The notes beneath the pieces were generated by a model that had not been told where the DNA came from, did no database searches, and was given only the letters and a program-made list of their open reading frames with translations. This document shows positions 44,070 through 52,443 of a DNA stretch of 64,000 nucleotides, one piece after another; the stretch's first letter is position 1; each line of letters opens with the position of its first letter. Made by a program: the position numbers and the translations under genes. Source of the DNA: Oligoflexia bacterium (lineage in GTDB: Bacteria > Bdellovibrionota > UBA1018); assembly GCA_903895855.1 (NCBI GenBank), contig CAITVN010000015.1:95792-159791 (forward strand), given 5' to 3'.

Positions 44070-45935
44070 TCAGTTCTGCGATCTCTCAACAGTCTTTCGG
44101 TTGAGGTCGCGAAAAAAATACCGTGTTGAGCTTTCGTACACAATAGGTGAAGGGCACTTTGCCAAGAGTGAGCGGCCTTGCCATTTGGGGTTGCTCGAAA
44201 AGTGCAGCAGTTCAGCAAGGGTGGGAAGGATGTCGATTTGTTGACCCAAATTTCGAAATGCGCCAATCCCCTCTATTTTGCTCGCCTCTACTTTTGATAA
44301 TTTCGGCAAAATGAAAAAAATCGGTATGCGCATCAGTAAGTCGGTCTGAGTCGTGCTCCACAGTGCCAGTCCATGAGTTTCAGCTTCACCTGTCAGGTGT
44401 GGAATCACAGGCGAACTGTGGTCGCCCAACACAACAATGAGAGTGTTGTCGAAGCTCTTATCGGTCGTGAGTGTTTCGAGAAAACGAGACAGCGATGAAT
44501 CAACATAGTGCAGTTGGCTCAAGTAATCTCGGTACTCAGTGGTGCTCGTGTTGACGTGCTCAACCACCCCAGTGGGGGCAAGCTTTGGCGGAAAATGGCT
44601 CGAACCGGTTGTAACCTGGGCAAAAAGCGGGCGTTTGCTAGTCGTGATTTCAGCTCTTAAAATTCTTAGCGCTTCTTCTAGAAAAGGCTTATCGGCGATA
44701 CCGAAATCACCAAACTCTTCGGTGACGCCTCGCGATCGAAAATCATTCAGATCAAACCACGTGTCGAAGTGATGAAATTTTTCGAAGAGAAATTTATTGT
44801 GAAACTCTTTGTGAAATCCGGTGAGGGTTAGGTTGTGATAACCAGCTTCATGAGTGAGATCAGTGAGGCACTGAATCGGCAAGTGTGGAGAAATCAAGTG
44901 CGGCGCAATGCCACCAGGGTTTGGTGGCACCGAGCACAGGGTTGAAAACTGACCACGAACGGTTTGACCGGGGTCGAGTGCGGTAGAATAAAACTCAGCT
45001 ACCGTGCGTAATCGTGCGGCAGGCAGCCCACGAAAAAATCGTTTGAGTTTCTGAAAAATCAATTCTGAATGAGTTGAGGTGTGCCACTCGTGGGCCCGAA
45101 AGCTTTCAACAAAAACCAAAATGAGGTTTGATGGCGGGTGGGTGAATGCCGACTTTTCTGGGTGACGCACGCTCTCTTCGCAGCGACTCAGTTCGGGTGC
45201 TCGAGACGTGAACGCTTCACTGTGGCTGGCAGCAAAGGCTGGGTGACTTGACTTGATCAGCCAGTGATCTGAAAGTGGCTGCATCTGTCGCGCCAACTCG
45301 TGCCAATCGAGTTTTCTGAGGTGCACCCAAGTCGGAAATTGATTGACCAAGAGCGCAGCTACGACGAAAAAGAGCATCAAAGCCGCATGCGCACTTTTTC
45401 GACCGGTTCGATCAATAAATCGGGTGAGTAGAAAAATCGAGCCACCCAAGAACCCTGAAGAAGCGCCCAGTAGTGGCAAATGCCTTGAGGTGATCAAGGG
45501 CTTGAAGCTACCGCTGAGATAGTTGAGGTCACTCAGATGAAAGCGAATGATGTCGAAAGAAAGCCATTCGCGAAAATAGGCGAAATAGAGAGTTTGTGAA
45601 AACGAGAGAAGATAGATCAAAATCAAAACCGTGCTCGGAAGAATGCGCTTATTTGCGCGTGAGGTGAGCAGTGCCAGAAAAACGCCCAGTAGGGTAACCG
45701 TCAGGTCAGAAAACCCACCGAGTTCAATTAACGTCGCGCTAGAACGACCGGTTGTGCTTAAACTAAGCACTTCGCCCCACGGGTTTTCGGTAACTTGCGC
45801 GAGCGACACTAGCCGCAAAAAGAAAAGGCTAAGAAAAAATAGAAAGACCGCGCCGAAGCAGGTCATCATCTGGCCAACGGTAGGTAAAAGTCGCCTAGTG
45901 TTTGTCAAAACGTCAGTGCGCCAAACTCTCAACAT
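44070..45935 (-). CDS. LTA-synthase-like membrane sulfatase/phosphoglycerol transferase
   Basis: 621 aa. Five hydrophobic helices lie in the first 220 residues. An extracytoplasmic sulfatase/alkaline-phosphatase fold follows: 'NLILVFVESFRA' (metal-binding start), 'STALDPGQTVRGQFSTLC' with the nucleophile Thr, 'PLFAQVTTGSSHFPP', and 'NTLIVVLGDHSSP' with Asp-His metal ligands. Such enzymes (LtaS, OpgB, EptA relatives) transfer phosphoglycerol or phosphoethanolamine to glycans or lipids in the envelope. The acceptor here is unknown. It is monocistronic, 51 bp from the divergent small beta-rich protein gene. Confidence 0.82.
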   Translation of the reverse strand: MLRVWRTDVLTNTRRLLPTVGQMMTCFGAVFLFFLSLFFLRLVSLAQVTENPWGEVLSLSTTGRSSATLIELGGFSDLTVTLLGVFLALLTSRANKRILPSTVLILIYLLSFSQTLYFAYFREWLSFDIIRFHLSDLNYLSGSFKPLITSRHLPLLGASSGFLGGSIFLLTRFIDRTGRKSAHAALMLFFVVAALLVNQFPTWVHLRKLDWHELARQMQPLSDHWLIKSSHPAFAASHSEAFTSRAPELSRCEESVRHPEKSAFTHPPSNLILVFVESFRAHEWHTSTHSELIFQKLKRFFRGLPAARLRTVAEFYSTALDPGQTVRGQFSTLCSVPPNPGGIAPHLISPHLPIQCLTDLTHEAGYHNLTLTGFHKEFHNKFLFEKFHHFDTWFDLNDFRSRGVTEEFGDFGIADKPFLEEALRILRAEITTSKRPLFAQVTTGSSHFPPKLAPTGVVEHVNTSTTEYRDYLSQLHYVDSSLSRFLETLTTDKSFDNTLIVVLGDHSSPVIPHLTGEAETHGLALWSTTQTDLLMRIPIFFILPKLSKVEASKIEGIGAFRNLGQQIDILPTLAELLHFSSNPKWQGRSLLAKCPSPIVYESSTRYFFRDLNRKTVERSQN

Positions 45936-45986
45936 TTGAACTGACTCTGTGCATATGAAATAATAAATAAAAAATGAGGAATAAAT

Positions 45987-46562
45987 ATGAATTCAAAACC
46001 GATTAAATTGACCATGACTCTTTTTTCTCTTACCGTGCTTTCAGCGCTCGCGCAAGCCGCTGGCCCCGTCGTACCGTCGGTAGCATCGCCTGGAGCGACC
46101 AGCTCGGTAGGGCAGGCCGATGCCAATCAAGGGTATGTGCACTCGTCGCGACTTTCGTCTGAGATTCATGCAATCAAGAATAGTTCTTCACTGGGTATTC
46201 TCTTTGGCTGGCGTTATGTCGCGCTTGAGAGTGACCGATTCGCAGTAGGCGGGGCAGGATACACAGGTCAATTTGGGGGCACCAATTCGGGAGTCTTCAG
46301 TTACGGTGGATTAGTGGTTTCGCATATGGGTAAACTCTCTTCGTCGATTGCTTCTGAAATCACCTTGCTTGCTGGAGGTGGTGGCGGTTCTGCCGGAGCG
46401 GTTTCAGGCGCAGGAATCATTCTCGAACCCGGCTTGTCACTGGGATTTGTACTCGGACCCAAGGTGCGCAGTGTGCTCAATGGCGGCTATGTGTGGATGC
46501 CAAGTGCTTCGACCTTAGGTGGGCCATCTTTTGGAATACGCTTTGAATTTGCACTGAATTAG
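45987..46562 (+). CDS. Small exported beta-rich protein
   Basis: 191 aa with a signal peptide ('MTLFSLTVLSALAQAAG'). The mature part is Gly/Ser/Ala-rich with alternating strands ('SLGILFGWRYVALESDRFAVGGAGYTGQFGG', 'SLGFVLGPKVRSVLNGGYVWM') and ends 'FGIRFEFALN'. It is a plausible short outer-membrane barrel, with no family recognised. ATG follows GAGGAAT after about six bases. Confidence 0.6.
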   Translation: MNSKPIKLTMTLFSLTVLSALAQAAGPVVPSVASPGATSSVGQADANQGYVHSSRLSSEIHAIKNSSSLGILFGWRYVALESDRFAVGGAGYTGQFGGTNSGVFSYGGLVVSHMGKLSSSIASEITLLAGGGGGSAGAVSGAGIILEPGLSLGFVLGPKVRSVLNGGYVWMPSASTLGGPSFGIRFEFALN

Positions 46563-46595
46563 AGGCGATTTGATTCTGTAGGCGTTCTAAAATTC

Positions 46596-47321
46596 TCAGA
46601 ACCCGAAAAGTAATCCACCCGAGAACGTTTTGATTTGCACAAAATCACCGCTAGCAGAAGTGATGTATTTGCCGTATGAGCCTTCACCAAATAGATCAAT
46701 TCTGATTCTCTTTTGTGGATTTCTCAGTGGGTAAGACAAGTTGAGTTGATAGTCTCCCTTAGAAGCCGAAATGTCTGACCAACCGCTAGCAATCGAGAAA
46801 AAGCGTAGTTGGGCGAGTAGAGTTTTTTTTGCCTTCGTTGTGTAGCCAAGAAATACATACATCTCGGGGCCAGACATATTGGTTAGGCCAATAGTGCCAC
46901 CTGTCGCAGTGGCAGAAAACTGGTACCAGCCCGGTGCTAGGGCCAAAGATAAACGGTTCTTGGGGGCGCTCAACCAAAGCGGAAAGCGCCAGTTGTACTC
47001 GAGAAATTTAGGCGTCATGGTGCTGACGCCCATGTTGTTTAGGCGACTGAAAGTATAATTTAAGCCCGCTTGGGCCTCGAAGAAATTTCTAATGATAAAC
47101 AGGCCAGCATCGGCCTTTGCCACAAGACTGACATTTTTGACCTGTACGTCTCTATAGGCGTCTTCATACTGCAAATATTGAGGATTTAGGCCAAACATGA
47201 GGTGAAATCGGCTGCCACCTGACGAGCCGGCTTGGGCCGGCAGTGAGCTCAAGAGACAAGCTAGCGATGCCAGAATCAGGGGGCGCAAGGCGAGCCGTTT
47301 GTGTTGTCTAAAAAATGTCAC
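46596..47321 (-). CDS. Predicted outer-membrane barrel protein
   Basis: 241 aa from GTG 47321, which has GAGAGGA six bases upstream; an ATG five codons earlier is the alternative. The signal peptide ends 'LLSSLPAQAG'. The mature sequence alternates strands and short turns ('FMFGLNPQYLQYED'-like, 'AQLRFFSIASGWSDISASKGDYQLNLSYPL') and terminates 'KTFSGGLLFGF', with the C-terminal Phe of outer-membrane proteins. Family unknown. It diverges from the small gene at 47438 across a region with a CTTATCGAC/GTCGATAAG inverted repeat (47340-47348, 47383-47391). Confidence 0.65.
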   Translation of the reverse strand: MTFFRQHKRLALRPLILASLACLLSSLPAQAGSSGGSRFHLMFGLNPQYLQYEDAYRDVQVKNVSLVAKADAGLFIIRNFFEAQAGLNYTFSRLNNMGVSTMTPKFLEYNWRFPLWLSAPKNRLSLALAPGWYQFSATATGGTIGLTNMSGPEMYVFLGYTTKAKKTLLAQLRFFSIASGWSDISASKGDYQLNLSYPLRNPQKRIRIDLFGEGSYGKYITSASGDFVQIKTFSGGLLFGF

Positions 47322-47437
47322 TAAATATCCTCTCATTTGCTTATCGACAAGCTAAAAAATTTCTTCAGAAAAAACGTCAGACGTCGATAAGTCACTTGGG
47401 CGGTAACTGACATCGGCCCAAATCCAATGGAGGGATT

Positions 47438-47680
47438 ATGACAAAGAAAAATGCAAAGATGCTCTTTTCATCAGATTCTAGAGACGCTAAAAATCTTAAG
47501 CAAACAAATAGAAGCTTAAACTCAGTTGCCAAAGAAATTGAAGCTGATGTTCTGTACCAAAAGCTTGGAGATAAGTGGTTTGCATTCTCTCTCATTGATG
47601 ACGAAATGTTCTTTGGTGAACTAGATCAAGCGCCACCGGCCCAAAAAAACAAAACGGCTAAGACCGAAATCGGTCAATGA
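47438..47680 (+). CDS. Small cytoplasmic protein of unknown function
   Basis: 80 aa. ATG has a strong GGAGGG ribosome-binding site six bases upstream, which supports a real gene. Charged N-terminal half ('SDSRDAKNLKQTNRSLNSVAKEIEADV'), then a compact 'YQKLGDKWFAFSLIDDEMFFGEL' segment and a Lys-rich tail. No family recognised. It is followed by a 59-aa gene 20 bp downstream, probably cotranscribed. Confidence 0.6.
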   Translation: MTKKNAKMLFSSDSRDAKNLKQTNRSLNSVAKEIEADVLYQKLGDKWFAFSLIDDEMFFGELDQAPPAQKNKTAKTEIGQ

Positions 47681-47700
47681 CCGTTAGTGAGTGACTCAAA

Positions 47701-47880
47701 ATGAATTCGACGAATTCAAAAAAACCGCAAAAACCCATTGATATTGGGCAGACCCCAGCGCGGCAAGAGTTTGATCACCTGCTCGAAAAAGTACGTGAAA
47801 TGACTTATAACAAGCCTGAAAAGGCGGTTTTGATCATTTCTGATTGGCTCAAAAAAAGCCTAAGTAAAAAAGTGGCTTAG
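47701..47880 (+). CDS. 59-aa protein resembling the FliF C-terminal tail
   Basis: ATG 47701 to TAG 47880, 59 aa. The core 'LLEKVREMTYNKPEKAVLIISDWLKKSL' resembles the C-terminal segment of flagellar MS-ring protein FliF (pattern VRE-x5-P-x2-A-x2-I-x2-W), which docks onto FliG. No flagellar genes are in the window. The first 20 residues are polar and probably disordered. It could be a detached FliG-binding peptide, an antagonist, or chance similarity to a short helix. It sits 20 bp after the 80-aa gene. Confidence 0.5.
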   Translation: MNSTNSKKPQKPIDIGQTPARQEFDHLLEKVREMTYNKPEKAVLIISDWLKKSLSKKVA

Positions 47881-47898
47881 TAGTGCAAAAGTCGATGC

Positions 47899-48843
47899 CT
47901 ACTCAGGCTTGCGCAGTTCACTTAGCCATTCTGGCGTAACGGCAACTGAAGTGCCATGGGTATCAATGACTAATTTTTTTCCTAAAATAAGCTGTTCGGC
48001 ACTCTCGCGTTGTGCCGGTGTGACTTTCCATTGCTCCATACTTTCGTTAATGAATTGTTTAAACGTGCGGCCCTTCAGATAGTACTCCATGTTTTGGGTT
48101 CCTGTTTCAGAAATAGAAAAATAATTGAGTAAGTGAAAAATGGTGGGGTCTTTGACTTCGCTCATTTTTCCGCTACCTGTCTTAAAAAATCGATGAAATG
48201 ATTGAGTATTGAATACGCCCTGGTCAGTGTACGACGTGAGCGACACGATGTCGATGGGTAGCGCCTCAGCATATTCATGGTAACCGACAGAGCCTGGTAG
48301 GTGAATTTGGTCGGTTTGAGGTTCGAAAATAAGATATGAAGACATTTCTTCGGGTTTAGTTTCGTCGATCAAAAGGGCATTAAAGAAATGCCCGAAGTAG
48401 GTTGCCATATAGATCGGAAGTTTGAGTTTTGGCGCTACCCCTGTAGTATCAACTTTTGCGATTTGTTTGAGATCAGTCATTTCATCGGCGTTTAAGTGAT
48501 TTTCGGTGCTGTATTTGACAAACATTTGCGAAGCAAAGCCGGTGCAAAGATTACTAAATGATTGATAGGGTCTTTCGTCGGTCTTGTCGGTTTCAAGAAT
48601 GAAACGGAGAAATCGTTCTCTAGCCGCTGCCGATTTCAGTTGTGGCCAAATGGCTTCGTCGGTGGGCCAATTTTCAATGGTTGCTGCAAAAGCCGTCGCC
48701 GAAACACTGGGTGAATTTAAGATTTTGAACTGGTCGGTGTTCTCGGCCGCATAAGGTGCAGTGACAAAGTCTGGAATGAGCAGGCTACAAGAGAGTGTGA
48801 GACCAGTTAAAAACGCAGCCCTGAAGAATGCCCCTGAATTCAT
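47899..48843 (-). CDS. Exported protein of unknown function
   Basis: 314 aa with a signal peptide ('AAFLTGLTLSCSLLIPDFVTAPYAAE'). The mature sequence is mixed alpha/beta with 'TGFASQMFVKY', 'YMATYFGHFFNALLI' and 'YLIFEPQTDQIHLPGSVGYHEYAEALPIDIVSLTSY'. It contains one free Cys in 'SNLCTGFASQ' together with conserved-looking His residues, loosely recalling a papain/transglutaminase-like arrangement, but this is not established. AGGGGAC precedes ATG at a normal distance. Convergent with the 59-aa gene (18 bp). Confidence 0.55.
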   Translation of the reverse strand: MNSGAFFRAAFLTGLTLSCSLLIPDFVTAPYAAENTDQFKILNSPSVSATAFAATIENWPTDEAIWPQLKSAAARERFLRFILETDKTDERPYQSFSNLCTGFASQMFVKYSTENHLNADEMTDLKQIAKVDTTGVAPKLKLPIYMATYFGHFFNALLIDETKPEEMSSYLIFEPQTDQIHLPGSVGYHEYAEALPIDIVSLTSYTDQGVFNTQSFHRFFKTGSGKMSEVKDPTIFHLLNYFSISETGTQNMEYYLKGRTFKQFINESMEQWKVTPAQRESAEQLILGKKLVIDTHGTSVAVTPEWLSELRKPE

Positions 48844-48954
48844 TTTTGTTGTCCCCTAATGCCATGAGTAGTCGAGGGCAAGGGGGGCGACAAGAGGCTT
48901 TAGCTGTGTCTCATCGGGTGAGACAGTTTCGACGGTCTAGTGATAGTTTTCGCC

Positions 48955-49410
48955 TTACAGATAGAATACAGTCATTTTATCGGTATCTTTGTGCGAATTT
49001 TCTGCGTAAACCCGAAGAAATTTCACAAAGAATTTGAAGGCCTCGTATGAGCGAAGTGAGCGATCGACTTTGCAGCCGTAGCGCACGAACTTAACTCCGT
49101 GGTCTAGGTAAGCTCTCGAGTTCTGAATGAGCAGCTGAATTTCGAGATAGGTGTCTTGGGTGAAGTAGAGCCGCACGGGTACCTCTGCGACATCTTCTGG
49201 CCAAGGCGACTTGGTGTCGAATGGAACTTGAAAGGCTAGGCCCTCTTCGCTCACGTCGATGATTTCAACCTGCCGCATTTCGCTGCCGCCGGTGATCGTG
49301 TAGACGCCCAACATGTTCTTGAAGAAGATGCGCTCAGTGGTTCTTCTTTTCTCGTCGAGCTTCTGGTTTCTAATCTCGTTGAAATCTACTACGCGTCCAG
49401 TTTGAGACAT
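48955..49410 (-). CDS. PilZ-domain protein
   Basis: 151 aa. 'EKRRTTERIFFKN' provides an Arg-rich N-terminus like the RxxxR motif, and 'VEIIDVSEEGLAFQVPF' the D-x-S-x-x-G motif of PilZ c-di-GMP binding. 'LEIQLLIQNSRAYLDHGVKFVRYGC' completes the barrel. A c-di-GMP receptor role is therefore reasonable. The conserved 'EAFKFFVKFLRVY' C-terminal helix is similar to that of the next PilZ protein ('VAFKAFLAFIDSL'). The two belong to one subfamily. Confidence 0.8.
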   Translation of the reverse strand: MSQTGRVVDFNEIRNQKLDEKRRTTERIFFKNMLGVYTITGGSEMRQVEIIDVSEEGLAFQVPFDTKSPWPEDVAEVPVRLYFTQDTYLEIQLLIQNSRAYLDHGVKFVRYGCKVDRSLRSYEAFKFFVKFLRVYAENSHKDTDKMTVFYL

Positions 49411-49528
49411 GATTATCTCCTCCAGAGTACTTGTCGGCGGCGATTGAAAACTCTAGAGAGAGAAAGATTTGCCCGTTGTGAGTTGAGCGGTTCTCACGTC
49501 AAAGGGTTGACGTCGGGTAGTGCAGGGT

Positions 49529-49933
49529 CTAGGGCCGGTTAATTGCCAGCTCTAGCGAATCAATAAAGGCGAGAAATGCCTTGAAAGCAACATAGAAGCT
49601 TCCTGACGGATCAGTAAACTCGGCGCCAAATCGGGTACAGGTCGATTGCTTGTCGATTCTCACCACTTTGATATTGAGTGGAATCGATAGGCTCGGATTC
49701 AAGTGCAATTGAATGGTGAGATGATCGCCAACCTTGGGTAAAAAGCTTTCTCCTAACGGAAAATCGGCATCGAAATCAAAGGCAACACCCAGGTCGCTGA
49801 CGTCATGAACGCGGGTGCGATGGTGAATTGAATTCGAGAGGGTAGAAAAAAAAGAGAAGGTGTCTAGAATCGCCCGACGTTTAGCTCGGCGTCGTTCAAT
49901 ACCCGATTTTTGCGGTGATGAATCATTGGCCAT
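49529..49933 (-). CDS. PilZ-domain protein
   Basis: 134 aa from ATG 49933, preceded by AGGAGA eight bases upstream. The upstream frame to 50119 is a shadow of the GYF gene. 'ERRRAKRRAIL' gives an RxxxR-type motif and 'VHDVSDLGVAFDFD' the D-x-S-x-x-G motif, so c-di-GMP binding is plausible. The start lies 11 bp inside the end of the GYF-domain gene, indicating translational coupling and a shared pathway. Confidence 0.8.
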   Translation of the reverse strand: MANDSSPQKSGIERRRAKRRAILDTFSFFSTLSNSIHHRTRVHDVSDLGVAFDFDADFPLGESFLPKVGDHLTIQLHLNPSLSIPLNIKVVRIDKQSTCTRFGAEFTDPSGSFYVAFKAFLAFIDSLELAINRP

Positions 49934-51527
49934 TAGAATCTCTCCTAGGTAACCCGGCTGGGGTGGGTGGTAACTTCTCGAAGTACTCATATCGGCTTCG
50001 AAGGTTGTTAAGTGCCAGCTGGGTCTGCGAACTGGCCTCGCCGTACTGAATATCGAATGCACTCTGGTCGACCTTTTTTTGGCTAAAGAGCTGTGATTCC
50101 ATTTGGTGCAGCCTTTCAACCGAAGTGAGAACTTGAGTAACGAGGGTATAGAGTTCTGAATAAAAATACTCGGCCTGCAAAGTCTCGGGGGTCCACTTCA
50201 CGCTGGCTTCTTTGATCTGAGCATCGAGTTGCATCCATTTAATTGAAAAGTCACTCCAGAGTTTAGCTGCTTGCTTTGGATTTCTTAGGGCTCTCAATCG
50301 CTTAGTCTCAGCTTGGGTTGTGCCGTTTTGCGCTTCAAGTGTCGTCAGAAATTGCTGAATTTCTCCCAACTCTTGAACGGCCCGCGCCTTAATTTTGTCG
50401 TGAAACTCTTTGAGTCTTGAAATGTAGGCCGCATCTTTTGGACCACCCAAGAAGAGTGTCTTTTGGGAAACAATTTTTCTAGCCTTCGGTACCCCTGGTG
50501 GGGTTTTTAACGTAGAGGTTGGCAGCAAATTGAGAATGGCCGAAACCGCCTCGGGCTGTCGTTCGGCGTTCACGGCGTAGAGAGAATATTCGCCCTTAGG
50601 AATCGGCCGGCCGTCAGCTTGCATCAGGGCAGTGGACTGGGCCAATCTTTTTAGCGAGACTGCCTGCACTTTACCCTCAAAACCCAACTGGTTGAGCAGC
50701 GTATCGACATTGCCTACGACATAGACTTCTAGCTGAGTGCTATCGGGTAGGTTACTGGCAATGTAGAATCGGGGTTTGAGTGGGTCAGTTAACGACGGAA
50801 TGATCGCAATGCGCGGCCCGGTTTTCAGAGGGTCGCCAATGGCGGCTTGCTTGAGCTCATTAAAGTCGGCATCTGAAATTCCATCGGGATGGGGAATCGG
50901 AGAAACCCATTGGCTAATTCCAGGAAACGATTCGACTGCCTTTAAGACATAAGGGTGTAACGAGTCGTCGGCCCAATGAACGAAGGCTTTAAATGCTGGC
51001 GAACTCGCCAATGTCTTCGGATAGTCTGATGACAGAAACACAAAAAACAAAGCAGACGTGGCGAGCAAAAAAAGTAGCGCAATGAGCCTAGTTTTAGGGG
51101 TTTTTGTAGAGTTAGTTGAAATCTTCTTTGAATTTTTACCATGAGACGATTCAGAAGAAAAATCAGATATCTTCGAAACCGTTGCGGTCTCAACGGGCAT
51201 TTCTGCTTCTGAGGCCGGAGAAACCTCGGGCAAGGTCTCACTTGAATTTTGCGATTCTGTTGCACCTTGAGTCGGGTTGAATTCAGGCAACTTGCCCTCG
51301 GGCAATAGTTCATGCGAAAGATCGATGTTCGGCTCAAGAATGGGCCTGAGTTGCGCCCAGAGCTCGGGCGCATCTTTGATCAAGACCCAATCCTCCATGC
51401 CCTCATGCCAAACGTAAGTCGCGGCAGTTACGATCTTGTTGCGGGCCTTATCGACGACTTCAGAGTCAGGAAAGGGTCCTTCGTGATGGTCGCCAAGGTA
51501 GATAAACCACTTCTTTGTATTTTCCAT
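49923..51527 (-). CDS. GYF_2-domain membrane protein
   Basis: 534 aa. Residues about 5-60 form a GYF_2 domain ('WFIYLGDHHEGPFPDSEVVDKA', 'TYVWHEGMEDWVLI'), a bacterial fold common in myxobacteria and bdellovibrios that binds Pro-rich peptides. A low-complexity acidic linker follows. A transmembrane helix near 160 ('LIALLFLLATSALFFVFL') leads to a large extracytoplasmic part that ends in long helices. Its 3' end overlaps the PilZ gene, so it may link c-di-GMP sensing to an envelope process. Motility or adhesion is a guess. Confidence 0.75.
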   Translation of the reverse strand: MENTKKWFIYLGDHHEGPFPDSEVVDKARNKIVTAATYVWHEGMEDWVLIKDAPELWAQLRPILEPNIDLSHELLPEGKLPEFNPTQGATESQNSSETLPEVSPASEAEMPVETATVSKISDFSSESSHGKNSKKISTNSTKTPKTRLIALLFLLATSALFFVFLSSDYPKTLASSPAFKAFVHWADDSLHPYVLKAVESFPGISQWVSPIPHPDGISDADFNELKQAAIGDPLKTGPRIAIIPSLTDPLKPRFYIASNLPDSTQLEVYVVGNVDTLLNQLGFEGKVQAVSLKRLAQSTALMQADGRPIPKGEYSLYAVNAERQPEAVSAILNLLPTSTLKTPPGVPKARKIVSQKTLFLGGPKDAAYISRLKEFHDKIKARAVQELGEIQQFLTTLEAQNGTTQAETKRLRALRNPKQAAKLWSDFSIKWMQLDAQIKEASVKWTPETLQAEYFYSELYTLVTQVLTSVERLHQMESQLFSQKKVDQSAFDIQYGEASSQTQLALNNLRSRYEYFEKLPPTPAGLPRRDSNGQ

Positions 51528-51567
51528 GTGATTAGTTTGCTAGCTTCAGTCTAAGAGAAAAAACTTA

Positions 51568-52443
51568 ATGAATCAAATAGAATGGCAGTGGTTTGGAATT
51601 CCCGACCAACAAGGCGTCTTTAATGTTGGCGGCCGGTTGGGAGCAGGCGGAGGCCCCGAGGCCTTTATGCGCGAATTCTCGGCAATTCGAGGCAAAACCG
51701 ACATTCATCAATTTCGAAAGCCCGACGAGTGGGTCAAAGATTTGACAACGAATATTGAGCATAACCATTTGAACGTGATTGAACGGCTCAAAACGTTTCA
51801 TGAACAGGGCGGACAAACGGTCAGTGTGGTACTCGGAGGGGGGCATGATCACGGCTACTCTCAACTAGCAGGCGTGAGGCAAGGATTTGCGAAATTCAAT
51901 CACGACAAACCTGTTAAGCTCGGGTGTATCAATTTAGATGCTCACCTAGATTTGCGATCTACTGAAAAAGGCATTACGAGTGCCTCGCCATTTTATCTCG
52001 CCATCGAAAAACAAGTGATTGAGGGCCGCGATTTGATCGAATTTGGTATTCAAAAGCACTGCAATAGGCCTGAGCTTTGGGATTATGCAGCTAAGCAAGG
52101 GGTCGTGATTCTTGAGCTTGAAGAAATCGTTAAACGTGGAGCGATTGCGGTATTCGAAGAGAGCTTGCGCAGACTTGAGCAACGGTGTGATCACATTGTG
52201 ATTAGCTGGGACCTTGATGTTTGCGCTCAAAGTGTCGCACCAGGCGTTTCAGCCCCACAAGCCCGAGGAATTAGCGCGGAGGCGATCTTTGAGTGCCTGC
52301 GTTTGGCTGGTAAAAGTGAAAAGGTCATTTCGTTAGGGGTTTTTGAACTCAACCCAGAGCACGATCTTGATCGAATGACGGCTCGGCTAGCGGCTCAGGG
52401 GGTATGGTACTGGTTGGATTCGAAACTGCAAGTATCGGCTTGA
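51568..52443 (+). CDS. hutG: Ureohydrolase, formimidoylglutamase-like
   Basis: 291 aa. The di-manganese ligand motifs of the arginase/agmatinase/formimidoylglutamase family are all present: 'LGGGHDHGY', 'NLDAHLDLR' and 'SWDLDVCAQSVAPGVSAP'. 'GGRLGAGGGPEAFM' and the size favour formimidoylglutamase (N-formimidoyl-L-Glu to Glu plus formamide, last step of one histidine-degradation route), but agmatinase or an unspecified ureohydrolase cannot be excluded. No other hut genes are adjacent. Its 3' end overlaps the convergent MCP-like gene by 95 bp. Confidence 0.8.
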   Translation: MNQIEWQWFGIPDQQGVFNVGGRLGAGGGPEAFMREFSAIRGKTDIHQFRKPDEWVKDLTTNIEHNHLNVIERLKTFHEQGGQTVSVVLGGGHDHGYSQLAGVRQGFAKFNHDKPVKLGCINLDAHLDLRSTEKGITSASPFYLAIEKQVIEGRDLIEFGIQKHCNRPELWDYAAKQGVVILELEEIVKRGAIAVFEESLRRLEQRCDHIVISWDLDVCAQSVAPGVSAPQARGISAEAIFECLRLAGKSEKVISLGVFELNPEHDLDRMTARLAAQGVWYWLDSKLQVSA

